64,000 nucleotides of DNA. Source: JADGRF01 sp035274465 (GTDB lineage Bacteria > Myxococcota_A > Polyangia > Polyangiales > JAFGIB01). The stretch lies in contig DATEOF010000074.1 of assembly GCA_035274465.1 (NCBI GenBank), positions 14,017 through 78,016 of the forward strand. The letters are read 5' to 3'. Below the pieces are notes generated by a model. The model had not been told where the DNA came from. It made no database searches and saw only the letters and a program-made list of their open reading frames with translations. Both the position numbers and the translations under genes were made by a program. The stretch's first letter is position 1; every line of letters starts with the position of its first letter. Positions 40,606 to 49,557 of this stretch are shown here, piece by piece.

Positions 40606-43600
40606 ATGCGCCGTCTTCCGTGGCTGTGGTTGGTTCTGGCGTGCACTTGGCCCGCGTGTGGAAGTGACGAAGCACCGATCAATCAGGTCGGCGTCAACGT
40701 GGTCGAGAAAGCGATCTTCCAGGACTCCTGGTACATGTCGCGCACGGTCGTCGACGTCGGCTACGAAGCCTCGGGACTCGGCACCTTCCCCGGCGACATC
40801 GCGAGCGACCAGGCGATGGACTTCACGGCGCTCCCTCGCATCCGCTGGGTGATCGACGAGAACACGCTGTTCGCGTACCGCGACTATCCACTCGTTCAGG
40901 GCGGCGACGGTCAATCCAAGGCCGGTAAGGCCGGCGAAGAGGCGGAGGAGCGCGCGAAGAAGTACGCGTCGCCCGTCGCGGCTTACAAAATCGAGAAACA
41001 CTTCGACATCCGACGGAACTACAACCCGAGCACGGGCGAAGAGCGCAACGTCGTCGAAGAGAACGACACGGACCGGCGCTGGTACGACCGCAAGTTCATG
41101 CGCGTGGATTGGTCCAAGAACCTGCTGCCGGGCTACTTCGGCCAGACGGCGAACCTCTACGAGCTGCTCGGCAACTACACGCGCGAGCCGACCGATCTGT
41201 ATATCCAGGACAGCTCACGCTTTCCGAAGTCCTATCGGCCGCAGTTCCATCGCATGTCCTGCACGGGTCGCGATGACAAGGACTGCCCCGACTACGAGCG
41301 CGATCGCGCCGGCGACTACGACAAGGACGAGCTCTATCACATGAGCTTCGTCAGTCAGGAGACGCTATCGCCCGGCCTGGTGCCCGATCCCGAGACGGGC
41401 GAGCCGGTCAACTGGTGCGCGGCCAAGCTGTACAGCGACGCACCGACCTGCAGCAGCATCGTCAGCTACGTGCGCACGAGCTTCCTGAAGGTCAGTGAGA
41501 AGCGTCAGAAGCAGTACGAGCCGGTCAACTACGTGGACGATCGCTTCGAGCGCTTCGGCTACTTCCGGCTGGCGGCTCCCACGGTCGACCGCTCGAACGG
41601 CGATCCGTCGGATCCCAGCTTCGGCATGACCGACTTCCTCAACTACAACGCCAACCGCCACAACATCTGGCAGACCTGGCGCGACAAGAACGACAAGCCG
41701 ATCCCGTACGAAGAGCGCGATGTGCGCCAGATCGTCTGGTACACGACGCCGGAGCTGCCCGCCCACCTGGTGCAGCCGTCGTACGACCTGGTGTCGCAGT
41801 GGAACGAGTCGTTCATGGCGACGGTCCGGCAGTTGCGGAACCAGAAGCTGCCGCAATACGCCGAGATGGAGTGCCAGAAGGATGATCCGGACGGCTACTG
41901 CTTCTGCGAGTCGGGCGCTCCAGCGCGCTGCCCCGGCCAGTACGATCCGTTCAAGAAGCCCGACAGCTACCCGTCGGGCACGACCGATCCGTACGACTGC
42001 TACGTCGAGGTCCCGAAGGAAGCGACCAAGATCGACCTGAACAACCCGGCGCTGAAGGATGCGGACTTCAACGCCTGGTACGGCGCCAAGTTCGTGGGCG
42101 ACGAGTGCGTGACCGTGCTGCGCACCAACACCTGCAACCGTGCGAGCCTGGCCGAGGCCGGCGACAAGAAGGGCGAGCTCGAGTGCCAGGAGCGCGGCGA
42201 CTTGCGCTTCAAGTTCCTGAGCTACGTCGATCAGCCGGGTACCGGCTTCCTCGGGATCGCCACGCTGCGCGGCGACCCGGTCACCGGTGAGATCATCGCC
42301 GGCGACGCGAACATCGGCGGCCCGGCGCTCGACTCGTTCCGTACATCCGCGTTGCAGACCTACGACCTGATCGCCGGCAACCTGAGCGACCTCGAGTTCC
42401 AGGTCGGTGAAGACGTGCGCGGCTACTTCGAGAACCTCGGCCGCGTGTCGTTGCCCGCGCGCCCGCGCACCAACTTCACCGCCGACCTGCGCTTGCCCGA
42501 CGCCGCCGCACGGCAAGAGATCGAAAATCGCATGCAGTCGGCGATGACGCGCATCAACAAGCTGCAGGGTCCCGCCGGGCGTCAGCAGATCTTCGCTGAT
42601 CGTCTGAAGAAGTTCGTGGGCACCGACCTCGAGCGGCGTTTGGTCGCCGGTCTGGACGAGCAGGCGCCTCAGTCGAGCCTGCCGGGCGCCGGCCCGAGCT
42701 CGCTCACCGAGGCCCAGCTGAACGAACGCTCGCCGCTGCGTAACAGCCTGCAAGATCGGATGGCCAAGCTGCACGACCGCGAGCTGCGCCTCGGTCGCTC
42801 CAACGTGACCATGCCGAACGAGTACGCCGACGACTCGGTGCAGTGGTTCGTCAGCAAGCACGCCGATTGGCCGCGTGCGCGGCTCGAGTTCGCGCTCAAC
42901 CGCTTGCTGTACCGCCAGACCGAGCTGCACGAGCTCGGCCACTGCTTCGGCTTGCGCCACGACTTCGGCGCCAGCGCCGACAGCGAGCACTACCGTCCGG
43001 ACTACTACGCCATTGCCGACAAGTACCCGCTGCCCGACCCGAGCGACTTCGACAAGGACGGGGGCGGGATGTCCGAGTCCGAGCAGCGCGCGTACGAGAC
43101 TGCCTACGCCGACGCGCGCTCCAAGCGCGAGGTGGCGGGCATCGACGGTGCGATGAGCTCGTCGGTCATGGAGTACACGGCGAACTGGTATGAGCGCCTG
43201 CAACCGCTCGGCCGCTACGATCGCGCGGCGATCGCCTTCGGCTATGGCGACCTGGTCGAGGCCTACGACGGACAGCCGTCGGGCACCGCGCCGCGCCAGA
43301 TGCTGCACTTCTACCAGGGCGGCGAGCTGTGCGAGACCGACGCCGATTGTCCGTACTCTGCGTCGGGCGCGCGCGCCGACAACCTGATGGACGCCAACAT
43401 GTCCAGCGGCATCACGCAGCGCTGCGTCCAGAACCCGCGCGTCTCGAGCGCGAAGATGTGCTCCAGCAGCGATGACGACCTGAAGGCCAGCGCGGACCAG
43501 GGCGGCAAGCTCAAGCCGCTGCGCTACCGCTTCTGCACCGATGAGCGCGCGGACAGCACGCTGGCCTGGTGCAACCGCTTCGACGAGGGCGCGAACTACC

Positions 43601-44895
43601 GCGACATCGTGCGCAACATCGAGGAGTCGTACGACCGCATGTACATCTTCTCGGCGTTCCGCCGCTACCGCGCCAAGTGGAGCGCCAGCAGCTACGTCGA
43701 CGCGCTGCTCGGCCGGCGTTTGAACATCCTGCAGACGCTCTACCAGAACCTCGCGTATCAATACGCCAACGACCCGGGCTTCCGGAAGCAAGAGGGTGCG
43801 TTCGGCTTCTACGATCAGTTCCTGGCCACCACCGATATCTTGAACTTCTACGCGCGCATCCTGGCGCAACCGAGCGTGGGTTCGTACCGCTTCCAGCCTC
43901 AGACCTCGACCTACGAGCTGTGGTCGTACACGCAGAACGTGCCCAACACGCAGCTGTCGTTGCCGCTCGGCATCGGGCGCTACTTCTGGTCGGACTATCA
44001 AGCCGGTCTGACGGGCATCGAACGGCTCGAGCGCGTCGGGACCTTCTTCGACAAGGCGCGCGTGATCGAGCTGCTCGCGGAGCGCGGCACCTCGCCCAAC
44101 TACACGCGCGACGTGGCGTTCTTCTCTAACTTCTACGACCTGTTCCCGAACGAGATGCAGCAGATCTTCACGGGCATGATCCGCGGCTATCCGCAGGCGT
44201 ACATGCCGCGCATCGTGTGCGAGGGCGGCGGGGTGGTCGGCTCATCGGGCTGCGGCAAGCCGCGCCTGGTCTACATGGACTTCTACCGCGGCGACTGCAG
44301 CAAGAAGGACACCTGCCTGCCCAATCCGGCGGAGACCACGTACGCCAAGCTGCCGGTGGTCGATGGCGGCGGCAGTCTGACGCTGCAGATCTACGCCGCG
44401 CTCTACGGCCTGGCGTACTTCCCGGTCTACTTCGATACCACCTTCCAGAACCAGCTGTTCGTGTGCATCGAAGGCCAGGCTGACTGCTTCGAGCCTGCCA
44501 AGGAAGCGAAAGAGAACGAAGACTTCGTGCGCTACACCAGCCCGCGCTACCGGCGCACGTTCGTGGCCTTCCAGGTCGAGCCGAAGGAAGGTGTGGGCGA
44601 GCAGACCTCGATCGGCTTTGCGATGGTCAAGGAAGCCTACGAGCTCGACATCGCGCTCAGCGCCCTGCGCAAGATGCAAAACGGCCCGGAGCCCAACTCG
44701 GTCAACAACCTGAGTCCCGACGATCTGATGAAGGTCAAGCAGATCGGCTACACGCTGCCCACCACTCCCACGGACATCGCGAATGAGGCGACGCGCGTCA
44801 ACGGCCGCATCGTCGATCTCGAGTCCTTCCTGAACCAGATGATCGAGATCCAGCGGCAGTCTGGCATCCAGGGCATCTCCTACTTCGTCAACTGA
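40606..44895 (+). CDS. Giant metzincin-type zinc metalloprotease, predicted lipoprotein (paralogue A)
   Basis: A 1429-residue exported protein with a short signal ending TWPAC (weak lipobox). A long N-terminal region of about 770 residues precedes the catalytic motif HELGHCFGLRHD (His775), a metzincin HExxHxxGxxH/D form. The Met-turn follows at SSVMEYTANWYERL. The C-terminal 500 residues are rich in Tyr and Asp with several Cys, and no domain is named. It resembles the DUF4953 'met-zincin' group. ATG 40606 has GAGG seven bases upstream. A paralogue starts eight bases after its stop, so the two are one operon. Role: probably secreted proteolysis or prey/host degradation, inferred. Confidence 0.85.
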   Translation: MRRLPWLWLVLACTWPACGSDEAPINQVGVNVVEKAIFQDSWYMSRTVVDVGYEASGLGTFPGDIASDQAMDFTALPRIRWVIDENTLFAYRDYPLVQGGDGQSKAGKAGEEAEERAKKYASPVAAYKIEKHFDIRRNYNPSTGEERNVVEENDTDRRWYDRKFMRVDWSKNLLPGYFGQTANLYELLGNYTREPTDLYIQDSSRFPKSYRPQFHRMSCTGRDDKDCPDYERDRAGDYDKDELYHMSFVSQETLSPGLVPDPETGEPVNWCAAKLYSDAPTCSSIVSYVRTSFLKVSEKRQKQYEPVNYVDDRFERFGYFRLAAPTVDRSNGDPSDPSFGMTDFLNYNANRHNIWQTWRDKNDKPIPYEERDVRQIVWYTTPELPAHLVQPSYDLVSQWNESFMATVRQLRNQKLPQYAEMECQKDDPDGYCFCESGAPARCPGQYDPFKKPDSYPSGTTDPYDCYVEVPKEATKIDLNNPALKDADFNAWYGAKFVGDECVTVLRTNTCNRASLAEAGDKKGELECQERGDLRFKFLSYVDQPGTGFLGIATLRGDPVTGEIIAGDANIGGPALDSFRTSALQTYDLIAGNLSDLEFQVGEDVRGYFENLGRVSLPARPRTNFTADLRLPDAAARQEIENRMQSAMTRINKLQGPAGRQQIFADRLKKFVGTDLERRLVAGLDEQAPQSSLPGAGPSSLTEAQLNERSPLRNSLQDRMAKLHDRELRLGRSNVTMPNEYADDSVQWFVSKHADWPRARLEFALNRLLYRQTELHELGHCFGLRHDFGASADSEHYRPDYYAIADKYPLPDPSDFDKDGGGMSESEQRAYETAYADARSKREVAGIDGAMSSSVMEYTANWYERLQPLGRYDRAAIAFGYGDLVEAYDGQPSGTAPRQMLHFYQGGELCETDADCPYSASGARADNLMDANMSSGITQRCVQNPRVSSAKMCSSSDDDLKASADQGGKLKPLRYRFCTDERADSTLAWCNRFDEGANYRDIVRNIEESYDRMYIFSAFRRYRAKWSASSYVDALLGRRLNILQTLYQNLAYQYANDPGFRKQEGAFGFYDQFLATTDILNFYARILAQPSVGSYRFQPQTSTYELWSYTQNVPNTQLSLPLGIGRYFWSDYQAGLTGIERLERVGTFFDKARVIELLAERGTSPNYTRDVAFFSNFYDLFPNEMQQIFTGMIRGYPQAYMPRIVCEGGGVVGSSGCGKPRLVYMDFYRGDCSKKDTCLPNPAETTYAKLPVVDGGGSLTLQIYAALYGLAYFPVYFDTTFQNQLFVCIEGQADCFEPAKEAKENEDFVRYTSPRYRRTFVAFQVEPKEGVGEQTSIGFAMVKEAYELDIALSALRKMQNGPEPNSVNNLSPDDLMKVKQIGYTLPTTPTDIANEATRVNGRIVDLESFLNQMIEIQRQSGIQGISYFVN

Positions 44896-44903
44896 GGCGC
44901 GTC

Positions 44904-47900
44904 ATGAAAAGCATCAACAAACTCATGTACGTGTCGCTCGCAGTGCTCGCGCTCTCGGCTTGTGCCGAGCGGGCACCCGAAGTCAACCGCGTCCAGCAGA
45001 ACCTGGTCGAGAAGTCGATCTTCGACGGCGAGTGGTGGTTCACCACGACCGCGATCGACGTCAGCTACGACGAGACCTTCGTCTTCAACACCGCCAACGC
45101 GTTTGCGCCGTTCAGCGGCTCGATGTCGACCGACTACGCGATCGACTTCAACCGCGGCGGCCCGAGCGTGCTCGGCAGCCCGACGTACTCGTTTCCGATC
45201 GCACGCGTTCGCTTCGTGATCGACGAGAACTACCTGTTCGCCTACCGCAGCTACGAGCTGGTCGCCGGCGGCAACGACAACGCGCGCGCCAAAGACTACC
45301 TGGGCCAGCCGCTCGCGGTGTTCAAGATCGAAGACCACGTCGAGATCCGTCGGGACTACGACGAGGTGACCGGTGAGACCACCAACGTCACGACCGAGAA
45401 CACCACGGATCTCAAGTGGTACGACCGCAAGTACATGCGCGTCGACTGGTCGCGCAACCTGCTGGGCGACTTCTCCGCCAACGACGTGCAGGCCAACGAG
45501 CTGTTCACGCAGTTCCGGCGCGAGTCGATACCCTTCTTCGTGCAGGAAGATCCGAAGTCGGACTTCCCCCAGTCGTACCAGCCGCAGTTCGTGCGCGTGA
45601 AAGACGACAAGGACTACTCACGCAAGGACGAGTTCGACGAGGAGGACGCCGACAAGGTCCACTACATGTCGTTCGTCACGCAGGAGGCCTGGTCACCGCG
45701 CGGCTCGTGTCTGACGACCGGCGGCCTGTGCGCGTCCGCGACGGCCACCATGCGCAACTCGTTCCTGCGCGTGCCGCCCAAGCACGAGTACGCGGCGCTG
45801 ACCGAGACCAACAACGAGTTCGATCGCTTCGGCCTGTTCCGCTCGCACCAGCCGAGCTACGCGCGCGGTGGCGCCGACAAGGCCGTGCAGCGCAAGCACT
45901 GCGTGCGCGACGCCGACTGCGGCCCGAGCGCGGCCTGCGACACGGCCGACCGCCGCATCGCCGACTGCAAGGCGCAGGGCAAGGACGCCAACTGCCGCGC
46001 GGAGCAGAACATCTGCGTCGGCGGCTTGACCTCCGACCAGGGCGAGACCGACTTCCTGAACTTCTTCGTCTCGCGCCTGAACCTGTACTCGGACTCGCTG
46101 ACCGATCAGACCTGCCAGGAAGACTGGGAGTGCGACGGTCGCTACGCGGACACGTGCAAGGGCCAGGACGCGGCGACCTGCAAGCCGGTGGAGGGCTCGC
46201 AGTGTGACCTCGCAGCCAAGCGCTGCACCTTGCCGCTCGACAAGCGCAAGGTGCGTCCGGTGTCGTTCCGTCTCACGCCCAACTTCCCGCCGTACCTCGT
46301 GCGCCGTGCGTTCGATGCGATCGGCCAGTGGAACGAAGCCTTGATGCGCGGCCAGCGCGCGGCGCGCGGCATCCTGCCGTTCGATCAGGCGCGCTGCGGT
46401 GCGAGCGGCGACGAGGTGTGCACGACCGATCTGAGCAAGGACGCCAAGGTGGCGTGCCAGCAGACCGATCCGACGGCTTATTGCTTTTGCGGCTCGCCCG
46501 AGGACACGAAGGGCATGTGCCGCATGGGCTACGACCCGTTCGAGTCCCCGGCTGCTGCCAAGGCGCGCGGCATTCCCAACCCGTACGACTGCTACATCTC
46601 CGGGCCCGCCGACCTCGAGCACCCGACGAACTACGAGGACTACGATCCGGCGCAGACCTACGGCTACGAGTTCAAGGGCACGGAGTGCATGCTCACGCTC
46701 AAGGTCAACAGCTGCGATCGCGACGCGAAGCAGCCGTGCGAGGACCTGGGCGACCTGCGCCACAACTTCCTCAGCCACCTGCAGCACGGTGGCGCGAACT
46801 TCGGTGGCGTCGCCCAGCCGTTGAGCGACCCGAAGAGCGGCGAGCTGATCGTCGCCAGCGCGACCATGGCGGCAGAGAGCATCGAGAACGTCGGCACCCA
46901 GGCGTCGCAGTTCTTCCCGGTGCTGCGCGGCGACGTTCCGGAGGACAGCTACTTCTCCGGTGAGAACCTGCGCGGCTACTTCGCGCGCCTGGGCAAGGTC
47001 GAGCACCCGGTGGCGACCGTGCCCGCCAACAGCTCGGGCAACGAGATCGAAGATCCGTCGCGTCCGGGTTCGCGCGAGGACGAAGACGCCATCCAGGGCC
47101 TGCAGGATCGCATGCAGCGTGTGGCTGCGAAGGTGGCCAAGCTGAAGGGCACCGAAGGTCGCACGGCGATCTTCTCGGGCCGCAAGAACGCGCTGGCCGG
47201 CAAGTCGGTCGACGTGCAGCTGTCGAGTGCGATTACCGAGGCGCTCAAGACGCCGCCCCGCACGACCGTCGCTTCGTCCAACCAGAACATGACGCTCAAG
47301 AAAGTCTCGGCGGTGGACGCACCGTTCACCGAGCTGGAGCAAGAGCGCAGGCGCCGCCAGGACATGGCGTCGCGCAACATGGATGTGTTCGAGGAGCCGC
47401 TCTACAACTCGCAGTACAACCGCTACTTCGCGGAGGCCTTCAAGGGCCGCACGACTGCCGAGGCTTCGCTGCGCTTCCAGCAGGCGTACTTCCGCGGCGT
47501 GACGCTGCACGAGATCGGCCACGTGCTCGGCCTGCGCCACAACTTCGCGGGCAGCCTCGATCGCAACAACTACCCGGACGCCTACTTCGACATCACCAAG
47601 CAGTCGCCGCTACCGAACATCCTCGAGTACGACGATCCGGCGCGCGGCGGCAACAACGACGGCCGCATCGTCGGCGAGGAAGCCCAGAACTACGCGCGCG
47701 CGATCCGCGCGGCGCGCGAAGAGCGCCTGAAGAGCGGTGCGGGCAACGTGATGACCGCGTCGATCATGGACTACAACGCGAACTTCTCGGACTTCGCCGG
47801 GTTGGGTCGCTACGATCGCGCGGCGGCGGCCTTCGCGTACTTCGGCAAGGTCGAGGCCTATCAGACCGGTGATCCGACCTTGGATCCGAGCCTGGGTCCG

Positions 47901-49475
47901 CCCGAGTCGCAGCCGGTCGCGTTCGACAGCCTGGAGCGGCCCGACATGTATCGGCGCGCGCTCTGGTCGTACTACCGCGGCGGTGAAGCGTGCCAGAGCG
48001 ACGCCGACTGCCCGAACCGAGCCGGCCGCAACGTCACGGCCTTCCAGGCCATCAGCCAGCGCTGCGTGCTGAACCCGCGCCTACCGGCCGCGGCTAATGG
48101 CTGCGCCGAGCCCGGCCAGTGCGTGTGCTCGAACTTCTACGACGACTTCGACGCCTATGAGTCCGGCCAGGCCTACCGCGGCCGCACCGAGGCGCCGAAG
48201 TTCGCACCGGTCAAGTACCTGTACTGCCACGACAACCGTACGGGTGATCTCAGCTGGTGCAGCACCAGCGACGCGGGCGAGTCGTTCCAGGAAGTGGTCG
48301 AGCACTATCGCCGCTCGTGGCGCGAGCGTTATCCGCGTGCGTACTTCCGCAACTTCAAGGCCTCGGGTCCCGCCAAGGGCGCGTCGTACGACACCGTGGT
48401 CGAGGCGGTGAAGATCTACCAGCACATGTTCTTCCGCCAGAGCTTCGAGGGCGCGGAATATCAGCAGAGCATCGCGCCGCTCGGCTACGTGGATCAGCTG
48501 TTCGCGTCGGCATCCACGCTGGACTGGCTGACTGAGATCATCGGCGCTCCGGACGTTGGCTCGTACAAGCTCGACGAGAAGGAGAACATCTACCGTCAGA
48601 TCAGCTCGGAGCCGGGCGCAGAGGGCTCGGATCTGGATCTCGAGGTGGGCGAGGGCTTCTACCTGTGGAGTCAGTATCAGACAGGGCAGAACGGCTTCTT
48701 CCGCCTGGAGCGCGCGGGCACGTTCCTGGACAAGCTGCTGGCGATCCAGGCCATCACCAAGCGTGACTGGGGCCTGCAGTACCAGGTCGACGAGTTCTAC
48801 TACGTGAACTTCTTCGACGTGTTCCAGAAGGAAGTCATCGATCTGTTCGGTGGCTTGATCAGCCGCAACCCGAAGCAGTACGCGCCGCGCGTGATCGACG
48901 GCAAGCTCACGTACCTGAGCTCGTTCCGCATGGACAACCGGAACTTCGACCGCGGCAACACCGAGACCACGTACCCGCAGTCCGCAGTGGACGGCACGGA
49001 TACCGAGGTGCTGCGCGACATCGCCACGATCGAGGCGCTGTCGGAGTTCCCGGTGTACTACGACACGTCGTTCGAACAGCGCTTGTTGGTGTTCAAGCTG
49101 GGCAGCGGCGACGGCTACAAGATCCCCGCGAAGCGCAAGGACGGAACGGACACCTGCAAGTTCGGCGACGACAAGTGCGACAAGCCGGACTACATCGTCT
49201 ACGACTCGGATCGGCTGCACACGTCGTACGTGGCCGTGGTGGTCGATCCCGAGGAGACCGGCAAGATCGACGAGCAACAGGTGGCCTACCAGCTGTTGCG
49301 CGGGCTGACCGATCGTCAGAACCGCCTGCGCGAGCTGAAGGCCAAGGATGCGAAGACGGCCGACGAAACAGACGAGTTCGCGCGCCTGGTGCGCGACGTC
49401 GAGCGCGACGAAAGCTTCCTCGAGTACCTGATCGAGCTCGAGCGCCAGCTGGGCATCAGCTCGTACTTCTTCTGA
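44904..49475 (+). CDS. Giant metzincin-type zinc metalloprotease, predicted lipoprotein (paralogue B)
   Basis: A 1523-residue lipoprotein with signal ending LALSAC. The zinc motif is HEIGHVLGLRHN at His869, and the Met-turn is ASIMDYNANFSDF. It aligns with paralogue A along its length: both have NLVEKSIFD/NVVEKAIFQ near the N-terminus, VIDENYLFAYRSYE/VIDENTLFAYRDYP, the KWYDRKYMRVDWSRNLL block, and QLGIS-like ends. B carries an extra Cys-rich insert at about residues 330-440 (CVRDADCGPSAACDTAD, CQEDWECDGRYADTCKGQ). The third zinc ligand position is Asn in the simple reading (HN), so zinc geometry may differ from A. Confidence 0.86.
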   Translation: MKSINKLMYVSLAVLALSACAERAPEVNRVQQNLVEKSIFDGEWWFTTTAIDVSYDETFVFNTANAFAPFSGSMSTDYAIDFNRGGPSVLGSPTYSFPIARVRFVIDENYLFAYRSYELVAGGNDNARAKDYLGQPLAVFKIEDHVEIRRDYDEVTGETTNVTTENTTDLKWYDRKYMRVDWSRNLLGDFSANDVQANELFTQFRRESIPFFVQEDPKSDFPQSYQPQFVRVKDDKDYSRKDEFDEEDADKVHYMSFVTQEAWSPRGSCLTTGGLCASATATMRNSFLRVPPKHEYAALTETNNEFDRFGLFRSHQPSYARGGADKAVQRKHCVRDADCGPSAACDTADRRIADCKAQGKDANCRAEQNICVGGLTSDQGETDFLNFFVSRLNLYSDSLTDQTCQEDWECDGRYADTCKGQDAATCKPVEGSQCDLAAKRCTLPLDKRKVRPVSFRLTPNFPPYLVRRAFDAIGQWNEALMRGQRAARGILPFDQARCGASGDEVCTTDLSKDAKVACQQTDPTAYCFCGSPEDTKGMCRMGYDPFESPAAAKARGIPNPYDCYISGPADLEHPTNYEDYDPAQTYGYEFKGTECMLTLKVNSCDRDAKQPCEDLGDLRHNFLSHLQHGGANFGGVAQPLSDPKSGELIVASATMAAESIENVGTQASQFFPVLRGDVPEDSYFSGENLRGYFARLGKVEHPVATVPANSSGNEIEDPSRPGSREDEDAIQGLQDRMQRVAAKVAKLKGTEGRTAIFSGRKNALAGKSVDVQLSSAITEALKTPPRTTVASSNQNMTLKKVSAVDAPFTELEQERRRRQDMASRNMDVFEEPLYNSQYNRYFAEAFKGRTTAEASLRFQQAYFRGVTLHEIGHVLGLRHNFAGSLDRNNYPDAYFDITKQSPLPNILEYDDPARGGNNDGRIVGEEAQNYARAIRAAREERLKSGAGNVMTASIMDYNANFSDFAGLGRYDRAAAAFAYFGKVEAYQTGDPTLDPSLGPPESQPVAFDSLERPDMYRRALWSYYRGGEACQSDADCPNRAGRNVTAFQAISQRCVLNPRLPAAANGCAEPGQCVCSNFYDDFDAYESGQAYRGRTEAPKFAPVKYLYCHDNRTGDLSWCSTSDAGESFQEVVEHYRRSWRERYPRAYFRNFKASGPAKGASYDTVVEAVKIYQHMFFRQSFEGAEYQQSIAPLGYVDQLFASASTLDWLTEIIGAPDVGSYKLDEKENIYRQISSEPGAEGSDLDLEVGEGFYLWSQYQTGQNGFFRLERAGTFLDKLLAIQAITKRDWGLQYQVDEFYYVNFFDVFQKEVIDLFGGLISRNPKQYAPRVIDGKLTYLSSFRMDNRNFDRGNTETTYPQSAVDGTDTEVLRDIATIEALSEFPVYYDTSFEQRLLVFKLGSGDGYKIPAKRKDGTDTCKFGDDKCDKPDYIVYDSDRLHTSYVAVVVDPEETGKIDEQQVAYQLLRGLTDRQNRLRELKAKDAKTADETDEFARLVRDVERDESFLEYLIELERQLGISSYFF

Positions 49476-49478
49476 TCG

Positions 49479-49545
49479 GGCTCCAGGCTCCGAGCTGCAG
49501 GCTTCTGGTCCAGATCCCGAAGCCTGGAGTCTGGAGCCAGAAGCC
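49479..49545. terminator. Overlapping inverted repeats between two convergent genes
   Basis: A 13-base arm at 49479-49491 pairs with 49526-49538 with one mismatch. A separate perfect nine-base pair, GGCTTCTGG (49500-49508) with CCAGAAGCC (49537-49545), overlaps it by two bases. The alternative nine-base pairing CTCCAGGCT (49481-49489) with AGCCTGGAG (49521-49529) also exists. The stems interleave, so they compete or form a pseudoknot. It fills the gap between the metzincin B stop and the convergent oxidase stop, a fitting place for a bidirectional terminator. Confidence 0.5.
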
Positions 49546-49557
49546 GCTTCTGATGAC

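Noticed and set aside
41365..44001. Long open frame of 878 codons on the minus strand, antisense to metzincin A
   Set aside because: Composition is Val/Arg/Ala/Leu/His-rich without motifs, as expected from the reverse complement of GC-rich codons; the sense frame has a signal, zinc motif and paralogue.
45693..47540. 615-codon minus-strand frame antisense to metzincin B
   Set aside because: Same compositional artefact; no start signal or recognisable domain, and the sense strand is clearly coding.
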